From: an uncultured Oscillospiraceae bacterium
GTDB lineage: Bacteria > Bacillota > Clostridia > Oscillospirales > Oscillospiraceae
DNA length: 64,000 bases
NCBI GenBank assembly: GCA_947581795.1
Contig: CANPVS010000001.1
Span: forward strand, 163,953-227,952
Reading direction: 5' to 3'
Of the stretch, positions 57,469 through 64,000 are shown in pieces (the first letter of the stretch is position 1; the number at the start of each line of letters is the position of its first letter). The position numbers and the translations under genes were made by a program. A model generated the notes under the pieces. That model was not told the origin of the DNA and made no database searches. It saw only the letters and a list, made by a program, of their open reading frames with translations.

Positions 57469-58714
57469 CCGTAATCTCCAAAATCTCGTCCATCGCTTCA
57501 TCTAAGCTGCCGTCTTTCGGGATGATCTTCGTGCGGCACCCCGCCGCGATACCGGCTTTGATATCGCTCTCCCTGTCGCCCACCATCCAGGATACGCCCA
57601 GGTCGATGTTGAAATCCTCCGCCGCCCGCAGCAGCAGCCCCGGCTTCGGCTTCCGGCAGTCGCAGTCGATCTTCAGTTCCGAGACCTCTCCCGCAAAGCC
57701 CCTGTCTGGGTGATGAGGACAATAGTAGATGGCGTCCAGGTATGCGCCCTCCTGGCCCAACAGCGTCTCCATCTTGTTATGGATCGCCTGCAATTGCTCA
57801 ATGGTAACCTCTCCCCGGGCGATCACCGGCTGGTTCGTCACCACAATAGCCAGGTATCCGGCCTGGTTGATCTTCCGTACGGCCCCGGCCGCGCCGGGCA
57901 GCAGTTCAAACTCGTCTATATCCCGCAGGAAACCCACATATTTATTGATGGTCCCGTCACGGTCCAGGAAAACCGCCTTCTGTTTTCGCTTCAGGTTCCG
58001 GGCCTGTACCCGCCCAGCCCGGAAATCCCGGCACACCGCCTCGTACCGCTCCGGCGTACCCATGTCTTTCACATACTCCGGGCTCTGATAGGCAAACATC
58101 TTTCCCGTCCCCGCCAGAGGTTTCAATATCTGCCGGTCCAGGTCGATCTTTGCCGCGTCCGGCCTATGCTCCAACAACTTCGGTGACAGCACATGCAGCC
58201 CTGCGTTCACGCAGTTTTTGTACCACTCCGGCCGCGCATCCTCCCTTGTCAGCCACTGCCCCACAGCGCTATGACTGTCCGTGATGAGCAGGCCGCTGTC
58301 ATAGGGATGGTCGTTGGGGTGGGTGAACAGCGTCGCCAGGCCCCCATGGGCTTGGTGGAACGCCACAAATCGCTGAAAGTCCACATCGAACACCGCGTCC
58401 GCGTTCAACAGCAGGAAATCCTCTGTCAGCTTGTCCTTCAGCCGGAACAGTGCCCCGGCATTGCCAAGGGGCTGTTCCTCCACGAAGTACTCGATGTGGA
58501 CGCCACAGCCGCTGCCATCACCAAAATGGTCCATGATGACTTGGCTCATATATGAGACTGTCAAGATGATGTCCGTGAAGCCCTGGTCCCGAAGGCATTC
58601 CAACTCCCACTGGAGCACAGGCTTCCCCTCTATGGGGATCATGGGCTTGGGGATATCGCTGGCTACGGAGGCGATACGGGTTCCCCGGCCGCCCGCCATG
58701 ATGACTGCTTTCAT
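57458..58714 (-). CDS. Fused heptose-1-phosphate guanylyltransferase (HddC) and heptose bisphosphate phosphatase (GmhB)
   Basis: 418 aa with two enzymes. Residues 1-230 are a nucleotidyltransferase: AVIMAGGRGTRIASVASDIP and PLGNAGALFRLKDKL, ending ...PEYVKDMGTPERY. Residues about 240-418 are a HAD phosphatase of the GmhB group: FLDRDGTINKY, VVTNQPVIARGE, YYCPHHPD with the zinc loop CDCRKPKPG, and MVGDRESDIKAG. The fusion removes the 7-phosphate and makes GDP-heptose in consecutive steps. The second ATG is preferred because GGAGG lies 10 bases upstream; the first ATG is only one base from it. Confidence 0.93.
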   Translation of the reverse strand: MKAVIMAGGRGTRIASVASDIPKPMIPIEGKPVLQWELECLRDQGFTDIILTVSYMSQVIMDHFGDGSGCGVHIEYFVEEQPLGNAGALFRLKDKLTEDFLLLNADAVFDVDFQRFVAFHQAHGGLATLFTHPNDHPYDSGLLITDSHSAVGQWLTREDARPEWYKNCVNAGLHVLSPKLLEHRPDAAKIDLDRQILKPLAGTGKMFAYQSPEYVKDMGTPERYEAVCRDFRAGRVQARNLKRKQKAVFLDRDGTINKYVGFLRDIDEFELLPGAAGAVRKINQAGYLAIVVTNQPVIARGEVTIEQLQAIHNKMETLLGQEGAYLDAIYYCPHHPDRGFAGEVSELKIDCDCRKPKPGLLLRAAEDFNIDLGVSWMVGDRESDIKAGIAAGCRTKIIPKDGSLDEAMDEILEITDGR

Positions 58715-58715
58715 C

Positions 58716-59732
58716 TCAGCCATTCCTCCGGCAGGACTCTATCTCAAACGTCTCGGGAGCGTAGTAGATCACCTGCGTGCCGGACTCCTCAAACGCAAAA
58801 GGCACATACAAAAGGCCACTCATTGCCTCCATCACAGCTGCCTGGTCTTTCGGTCGCACATAAAACAGCAAAAAGCCACCGCCACCCGCGCCCAGCAGCT
58901 TTCCGCCCAGCGCACCGGCCGCCTTAGCCTTTGCGTATAACTCGTCGATTTCACCAGTGGAGACCATGTCCCCTGTGGCTCGCTTCAGCTGCCAGGTATG
59001 ATTCAGAAGCCGTCCAAAATCATCCAAGTCCGAAGTCTTGTCCGTTAGAATGTGTTCCGCTTCATCTACAAGCTCGCACATCTCCCGCAACTGTGCTGTC
59101 TTCGACTTTGCCATCAGATTATTGCTCTTTTGCACATCTGAGCTCATCCGCGTAAAACCAGAAAAAAAGAGCATCAAGCTGGCATTCAGCGCCTTCTTCC
59201 TATCCGGCGAGATGATCACCGGCTTCACCTCAAAGCCATTGGGGCCAAAGTCGATCCGGTTCAGCCCACCGTAAGACGCCGCGATCTGATCCTGCCAGCC
59301 ACCGGCCTCCCGGCATAGCTCACGCTCCAGATAGATTGCCTCTCTCGCCAGCTTCTCTCTGTCGGCATACTTGCCCTTCAGCGCATAAAACGCATTCAGC
59401 ATCCCTACGGAAAAGGAGCTGCTTGTCCCAAGTCCGGACCGCGCTGGCAGGTCACCCTCGTAGGTAAGCCGAAGCTCATGCATATCCAGCATCTTCATAG
59501 CGTTGCGGATCGCCGGATGCTGGACGTCCTCCACAGAAGTAACTCTCTCGATGTCCGAATACACCAATTCTGTGCTATACTCAAAAAAACGGGGCAGATG
59601 CCGCACCGTCACATAGCAATACTTATCGAACGTTGTCGAGAGCACAGCTCCGCCGTGCTCTTTAAAGTATTCCTCTATGTCCGTCCCGCCGCCAAAAAAT
59701 GACATCCGGAACGGTGTGCGCGTTATTATCAT
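58716..59732 (-). CDS. hddA: D-glycero-D-manno-heptose 7-phosphate kinase
   Basis: 338 aa GHMP kinase. The N-terminus TRTPFRMSFFGGGTDIEEYF is typical of HddA, the ATP loop is PARSGLGTSSSFSVG (about residue 95), and the C-terminal loop is GGKLLGAGGGGFLLFY. It phosphorylates heptose-7-phosphate at C1, giving the alpha-1,7-bisphosphate for GmhB. Its end overlaps the start region of the hddC-gmhB fusion. The ribosome binding site is weak. Confidence 0.94.
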   Translation of the reverse strand: MIITRTPFRMSFFGGGTDIEEYFKEHGGAVLSTTFDKYCYVTVRHLPRFFEYSTELVYSDIERVTSVEDVQHPAIRNAMKMLDMHELRLTYEGDLPARSGLGTSSSFSVGMLNAFYALKGKYADREKLAREAIYLERELCREAGGWQDQIAASYGGLNRIDFGPNGFEVKPVIISPDRKKALNASLMLFFSGFTRMSSDVQKSNNLMAKSKTAQLREMCELVDEAEHILTDKTSDLDDFGRLLNHTWQLKRATGDMVSTGEIDELYAKAKAAGALGGKLLGAGGGGFLLFYVRPKDQAAVMEAMSGLLYVPFAFEESGTQVIYYAPETFEIESCRRNG

Positions 59733-59783
59733 GTGATCACCATTGTATCTATGTATTTCCGCCGCGATATTGCAGCTTTTATT

Positions 59784-60908
59784 TCAATCGCCCAATTCAG
59801 CCTCGCTTACTTCCAGCGCCCTGGCAATGACCTGGTCCATATCGTAATACTTGTACTCACCCAGCCGGCCGCCGAAGAGCACGTTTGGCTCCTTCGCCGC
59901 CATTGCCTTGTACTGCTGGTACAGCGTGTTATTCTTCTCATCGTTTATCGGATAATAGGGCTCATCTCCTCGCTTCCACTCCGCGCTGTATTCACGGCTG
60001 ATGACTGTTTTGGGCAGGTCGTTTCCCTGCGCGTCTTTTCCGAACTCGAACCACTTGTGCTCAATGATCCGCGTCCATGGCGTTTCCGTGTCCGTATAAT
60101 TCACCGCGGCATTGCCTTGGAAGTTAGGCCTGTCCAGTACCTCTGTCTCAAAACGGACGGATCGGTATTCAAGCGCTCCCAGTTTATAGTCAAAGTACGC
60201 ATCTATAGCCCCTGTATACATGACCTTCTCTGCCAGCGCATCGAACTCTTTTTTGTTCGTCAGATAGTCCACTCCCAGTCGCTGTTCCACGCCTTCAAGC
60301 ATATTGGCCACCATATGTGTATACCCGCCAACAGGGATGCCCTGATGGGCAGCATCAAAGTAATTATTATCAAAGGTCAGACGGACCGGCAGGCGCTTGA
60401 TGATGAACGCGGGCAGTTCCCTGCAGGGCCGGCCCCACTGCTTCTCCGTGTAGCCTTTCACCAGCTTCTCGTAGATGTCCGTCCCTACCAGGGAGATGGC
60501 CTGCTCCTCCAGGTTCTTCGGCTCGGTGATGCCCGCCGCCTCCCGCTGGGCGGCGATCTTTTTTGCCGCCTCCTCCGGCGTCACCACACCCCACATCCTG
60601 TTAAACGTATACATGTTGAATGGCAGAGAATAGAGTTCCCCATGATAGTTGGCAACGGGGCTGTTGGTAAATCGGTTGAACACGGCAAAACGGTTCACAT
60701 ACTCCCACACGCGCTCATCGTTTGTATGGAAAATATGCGCCCCGTAGCGGTGCACAGGAATGCCCTCCACCTGTTCGGTATACACATTCCCGGCGATGTG
60801 AGGTCTTTTGTCAATAACAAGGACCCTCTTCCCTCTGGCGTCCGCCTCATGGGCAAAAACCGCGCCGAAAAGTCCCGCGCCTACAACGAGATAATCGTAT
60901 CTGCTCAT
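59784..60908 (-). CDS. glf: UDP-galactopyranose mutase
   Basis: 374 aa. FAD-binding N-terminus YLVVGAGLFGAVFAHEAD, then DKRPHIAGN and HRYGAHIFHTND, the conserved active-site loop. GYTEKQWGRPCRELPAFI, then RLPVRLTFDNNYF and IPVGGYT, follow. It interconverts UDP-galactopyranose and UDP-galactofuranose, so the polymer probably contains galactofuranose. The ribosome binding site AGGGAG is unusually close to the ATG. Confidence 0.97.
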   Translation of the reverse strand: MSRYDYLVVGAGLFGAVFAHEADARGKRVLVIDKRPHIAGNVYTEQVEGIPVHRYGAHIFHTNDERVWEYVNRFAVFNRFTNSPVANYHGELYSLPFNMYTFNRMWGVVTPEEAAKKIAAQREAAGITEPKNLEEQAISLVGTDIYEKLVKGYTEKQWGRPCRELPAFIIKRLPVRLTFDNNYFDAAHQGIPVGGYTHMVANMLEGVEQRLGVDYLTNKKEFDALAEKVMYTGAIDAYFDYKLGALEYRSVRFETEVLDRPNFQGNAAVNYTDTETPWTRIIEHKWFEFGKDAQGNDLPKTVISREYSAEWKRGDEPYYPINDEKNNTLYQQYKAMAAKEPNVLFGGRLGEYKYYDMDQVIARALEVSEAELGD

Positions 60909-60977
60909 ACTCCCTGTTAGACATGTCTGCAGTCATTGACCGCAAATACCATCAAGCATCATTTTTTCGATCTCTCC

Positions 60978-61871
60978 CTAACTCTTTACCTGTTCTGCCA
61001 CCGGGATCGGCACGAAATCTTCGGTCCCCTCATTGCAGTAGTTACACGCGGACAGTACCTCCCGCTGGTTCAAGGCATATATCTGCCTGCGCAGTTGCTC
61101 CCGAGGCTGATTGATCGTGAAGTCCACGTAGTCAGACTTGGGATCGGGAATGCCCAGTTTCGTTCCAAAAGAGGCACGGGGACAGTAATATAACCGCCCA
61201 TTCAGGAAACTGCGGCAGATATTGCCGCAATGCTTCATCTGTTTTTTCAGTTCCTTCCCCGACCGGCCGCGAAACTCCAGCCCGCCAGCGTCGAACCATG
61301 TCTTCTCCTTTTCATCCCGCAGCACACAACGTATGCCCGCCGCGTCGCAGGCCGCTTTGATCTCATCCTTCTTCCGAGAGAGTTCTCCATAGTCGCTGAT
61401 CTGCAGCGTCAGTCTTGGGTCCCTCATATGCTCCATTAGATCTGCTCCGGGCAGGATCGTCCCGTTGGTCACGATATCGACCGTCTTTACCTTCGGGCTG
61501 GACAAGGCTTTGTCGATGATCTTATCCAGATCCTTATATAGGAACGGCTCTCCACCCAGCAGCCGGAATATCTGGATCACATCAATGCAGTCAAAGAGTT
61601 TATCCATATATCCTAAGAGAGCAGCCACATCATAATCCACCGGATGCTCAAACTTCGGCATCATAAAGCTGCACTTTTCACAGCGCAGGGAACACCGCTG
61701 TGTGACAGGCAGTTCCACATGATAAAGATAAAGCTTCCCCTTAAAGTGCCATAATGACTTGCAAACCATCCTATAGCAGGGGAAAAGCGCTGCCTTTATC
61801 TTTTTTCTACCCCCCCCCGCGTGCTTAAATCGCTCCGCGAAGAAATAAACAACATTTGTTATACTAAACAT
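60978..61871 (-). CDS. Radical SAM protein with phase-variable G9 tract near the start
   Basis: 297 aa. Radical SAM motif CSLRCEKC (about residue 60) with RLLGGEPFLY (about 103). Further Cys residues (KHCGNICRS, YYCPR, CNYC) point to extra cluster binding as in SPASM-type proteins. Codons 18-21 are GCG GGG GGG GGT, inside a run of nine G. One base more gives TAG directly; one base fewer gives TAA after four codons. So the enzyme is on only at nine G. GGGAGGGTGGAG precedes the ATG. It likely modifies a sugar or lipid-linked intermediate; the substrate is unknown. Confidence 0.88.
   Translation of the reverse strand: MFSITNVVYFFAERFKHAGGGRKKIKAALFPCYRMVCKSLWHFKGKLYLYHVELPVTQRCSLRCEKCSFMMPKFEHPVDYDVAALLGYMDKLFDCIDVIQIFRLLGGEPFLYKDLDKIIDKALSSPKVKTVDIVTNGTILPGADLMEHMRDPRLTLQISDYGELSRKKDEIKAACDAAGIRCVLRDEKEKTWFDAGGLEFRGRSGKELKKQMKHCGNICRSFLNGRLYYCPRASFGTKLGIPDPKSDYVDFTINQPREQLRRQIYALNQREVLSACNYCNEGTEDFVPIPVAEQVKS
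61810..61818 (-). repeat. Homopolymer G9 tract in the radical SAM gene
   Basis: The coding strand has nine G followed by TAGAAAAAAGATAA. Either single-base slip gives an early stop, so it is an on/off contingency site. Confidence 0.85.
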
Positions 61872-61890
61872 GGCTCCACCCTCCCTATCA

Positions 61891-62580
61891 TCAATAGCCG
61901 CCGTCGCCGCTCAAGAGCGCCGGTATCGTCCTGAACATGATCTTCAGATCCGTCCAGAGACTCATGTCCTCTATGTAATCCAGGTCTAACTCGACCCACT
62001 CTTCCCAGGGGATCGTGGAGCGTCCCATCACCTGCCAATAACAGGTCAAGCCCGGCTTCGCGATCTGCCGCTGCTGTTCATAGGGGCTGCACTCCCGCAT
62101 CTGCCAGTCCAGGATCGGCCGGGGGCCCACGATGCTCATGTCGCCCTTGATGATATTCAGCAGCTGGGGCAGTTCGTCGATCGACGTCTTGCGGATGAAC
62201 TTGCCCACCTTTGTGATACGGGGGTCGTTCTTTATCTTAAAAGCGTGGCCGGTCTGCTCGCTGTCTTTGAGCAATTCCTCCAGCTTTTTATCCGCGCCCT
62301 TGTACATGCTCCGAAATTTATGGAACGTAAAGACCTGCATGCTCTGTCCCATACGGGGCTGGGAGAAGATCACCGGCCTACCATCCTCCGCCATGATGGC
62401 GATGGCCGTCACAAGGAATACAGGGGACAAACAGATCAAAGCGATACTGGCAAGTAAAACATCAAAAAACCGCTTCAGCGCTTTATATACCTGGCTTTTC
62501 TGGTCATATACGCTCTGCATATCCACGCGGGAATGATCCCGTAGATGGTTTTGTCTTACCTTTTCATGGAGGGTGGTCAT
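61891..62580 (-). CDS. Undecaprenyl-phosphate sugar phosphotransferase (priming enzyme)
   Basis: 229 aa. Polyprenol phosphate phosphoglycosyltransferase of the PglC/WbaP C-terminal type. One re-entrant hydrophobic helix (RFFDVLLASIALICLSPVFL) is followed by GRPVIFSQPRMGQ, FTFHKFRSM, DPRITKVGKFIRKTSIDELP and the signature QLLNIIKGDMSIVGPRP. CYWQVMGRS is also conserved. It transfers a sugar phosphate to undecaprenyl phosphate at the inner membrane face and starts the repeat unit. It is the first biosynthetic gene in the transcription direction. Confidence 0.95.
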   Translation of the reverse strand: MTTLHEKVRQNHLRDHSRVDMQSVYDQKSQVYKALKRFFDVLLASIALICLSPVFLVTAIAIMAEDGRPVIFSQPRMGQSMQVFTFHKFRSMYKGADKKLEELLKDSEQTGHAFKIKNDPRITKVGKFIRKTSIDELPQLLNIIKGDMSIVGPRPILDWQMRECSPYEQQRQIAKPGLTCYWQVMGRSTIPWEEWVELDLDYIEDMSLWTDLKIMFRTIPALLSGDGGY

Positions 62581-62677
62581 CTATCTCTGTACTCCTCGTT
62601 TTTGATCTGTTTTTTTACAGTTCTCTCTTGTTTTACGCTCACCAGTTCATACCGATTTATTTGGCAAAGCTCAGCGC

Positions 62678-64000
62678 TCAGACCAGTCCGATCCGATTTT
62701 CTCCTGCCAAATCGCCTGTGTTCGCCTGTTTATATTTCTTTGTTCTTCTGTCTATTCCTGCATCCGATCCACAGATGTCCAGCTTCAGTATCTTCTTCCG
62801 GCGCTCCTCACTCATCTGCAAAGAGTGCCCTTCCGCGAGCCGCCTCTGCCGGTACAGCCATGTGCCCAGCCAAATGCCGTCATCGGTCTTATAATCCCTC
62901 GGGATGGTCGCACAGTGGTTCTCCTCCAGGTACTTTCGGCTCAGCTCATACCGGTATTCCCAGGAGGAAAGCTTGTCCCATATCATCCCAATGGCGTCCA
63001 GCCAGGCGATCCGTTCCGGCGTCAGGCTGGAACTTCTCTTTTTGCGCTGCAGACGCTGGTCAACGACCCACTTGCCCAGGGCAAGGCCGTCCTCTGTGTA
63101 GTACCCTACCGTCAGGTCCAGGTCGCCGTGAGCCTCGTAATATTTCTTCGCCGCACGGTAATAGGTCTCCCAGGACTCGGAACGCCGGCTGCCCCAAAAC
63201 ATGCCTATGGCATCCAGCCGTTCGATCTGCTCTTGAGTCAAGGTCCCGGCGCGGTAGCTCTTCCGCAGCCGCCTTATCCACTCCCCAAGGGCATATCCGT
63301 CCGCCGTTTTATGACCCTGCGGTACCAGAAGATCCCCGTGTTCACGGTAATATTCCGCCGCCAGCAGATAATTGCGCTCCCACTTCAGGTTCACGGCGCT
63401 CCAGCGCATGCCCAGCGCCTCCAGCTCCGCCACGCGCTCCGGCGTGAGCACCGCCTGCTTCTCCCCGTTGGCATACCATCCGCGCATCCGGTTGATGAAC
63501 GCCCCAAGCTTGTACCCGTCCGGAGAGATATACCGCACAGGCACTTCCAAGTCCCCGTACTCGCGGGCATATTCCTCACAATGGACGACCCCACGGTTCC
63601 AGGCCGCCTCCAGCCGGTTGTCCCACACCATGCCGATACCGTCCAGCCGGGCGATCTGGGAGTCCGTCAGTCCGCTCCCCTTTGCACGGATAGCCCTCTG
63701 GGTGATGATCCATGACCCAAGGTGCAGGCCGTCCTTTGTCTGATAATTCTTCGGCACCCGAAGATGGCCGTTCTCCGCCGCGAATATGCTGGCCGCCTGG
63801 AAGTACTGCTCCCAACTGCTGGCGAGGCTCCTCTCCAGCCTCTCGAACAGCTCCCGGCAGTCCTTGACCTGTTCGATGATCTCAAACCGGTCCGTCACGA
63901 TCTCGTCGCCGCGGCCCTCGCTGTAGAACTGCTGGACAGCAAGCTGCATCTCCTCTTTGATGGAGTCGATGCTGCACAGTCCCTCGAAATTGTTCACCAC
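62678..64000 (-). CDS. Helicase-associated (HA) repeat protein, N-terminus beyond the window
   Basis: 440 residues are visible and the frame is open at the right edge. Five to six repeats of about 67 residues follow the pattern W--Y---A--Y--EHGDL-VP--Y-T-DG--LG-W---QR (for example EHGDLLVPQGHKTADGYALG). This is the helicase-associated domain found after DEAD/DEAH helicase cores in large clostridial proteins. The visible first residues (VVNNFEGLCSIDSIKEEM) look like the linker after such a core. The C-terminus is basic. The role is unknown; it borders the polysaccharide locus but is probably not part of it. Confidence 0.8.
   Translation of the reverse strand: MVNNFEGLCSIDSIKEEMQLAVQQFYSEGRGDEIVTDRFEIIEQVKDCRELFERLERSLASSWEQYFQAASIFAAENGHLRVPKNYQTKDGLHLGSWIITQRAIRAKGSGLTDSQIARLDGIGMVWDNRLEAAWNRGVVHCEEYAREYGDLEVPVRYISPDGYKLGAFINRMRGWYANGEKQAVLTPERVAELEALGMRWSAVNLKWERNYLLAAEYYREHGDLLVPQGHKTADGYALGEWIRRLRKSYRAGTLTQEQIERLDAIGMFWGSRRSESWETYYRAAKKYYEAHGDLDLTVGYYTEDGLALGKWVVDQRLQRKKRSSSLTPERIAWLDAIGMIWDKLSSWEYRYELSRKYLEENHCATIPRDYKTDDGIWLGTWLYRQRRLAEGHSLQMSEERRKKILKLDICGSDAGIDRRTKKYKQANTGDLAGENRIGLV

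Noticed and set aside
1..64000. CRISPR array, rRNA operon, prophage
   Set aside because: No regularly spaced direct repeats, rRNA sequence or phage structural genes were seen on either strand.

Overview
The window looks like a chromosomal segment of a GC-rich, endospore-forming Firmicute, most likely a gut Oscillospiraceae-type clostridium. The reasons are a sporulation sigma factor G gene, a Spo0A C-terminal-like regulator, strong AGGAGG-type ribosome binding sites, frequent TTG/GTG starts, a FemX-type peptidyltransferase, choline-binding-type wall repeats, and high GC in the core regions. AT-richer islands mark the accessory parts. The genus is an inference.

Left part (1-33 kb, mostly core). 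From the left edge come a Spo0A-like/zinc-ribbon regulator, a patatin lipase, a small peptide with a GG-type leader, and a tRNA-Pro(GGG) with duplicated tRNA scraps. Next are gltBD, an amino-acid ABC operon with a trailing lipoprotein, an LRR/wall-binding surface protein, a fluoride-type CLC antiporter, an ATP-grasp/esterase pair, pepT, a radical SAM protein and sigG. A broken hsdS next to an IS3 fragment interrupts the core. It is followed by rmlA, a gamma-carbonic-anhydrase-like protein, a TauE-type permease and femX. From 27.3 to 33.1 kb lie an NAD-dependent epimerase, a two-component system with two membrane proteins, and a radical SAM protein. All three transcription units start with the same CAAACAAAACTT operator-like motif.

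Junction (33-36 kb). This is a patchwork: an orphan MNT nucleotidyltransferase, a type III toxin (ToxN/AbiQ family) with its own promoter and attenuator inside an 890-bp element bounded by 63-bp inverted repeats, a Fic-type winged-helix remnant, and a small HTH/zinc-ribbon pair. A family of about 110-bp palindromic repeats has copies at 2.9, 20.1 and 33.3 kb and a divergent one at 0.2 kb.

Right part (36-64 kb, all minus strand). This is a long surface-polysaccharide locus read from right to left. It has a priming sugar-phosphate transferase, a radical SAM protein, UDP-galactopyranose mutase, a complete GDP-heptose pathway (hddA, hddC-gmhB fusion, gmhA) and a GMD-like dehydratase. Two GT4 glycosyltransferases, an acyltransferase, a Wzy polymerase and a sialyltransferase-like protein follow, then a sulfonate-type ABC importer with two binding proteins, a PP-loop enzyme and a Wzx flippase. 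It ends in an acidic-sugar module with four different CMP-sugar cytidylyltransferases plus a 25-codon kdsB remnant, a NeuB-like synthase lacking its SAF domain, an RraA-like aldolase, an aldolase/sialyltransferase-like fusion and a KdsC-type phosphatase.

The most striking feature is a set of five homopolymeric G tracts (G9-G10 on the coding strand) in this locus. Two sit near the starts of genes (a binding protein and a radical SAM protein). Three sit at the ends of genes, two of these inside a duplicated cassette that encodes the same C-terminal tail and ends in an ATGA overlap with the next gene. Every single-base slip brings in an early stop or changes coupling to the next gene, so the locus looks like a multi-switch phase-variable glycan system.
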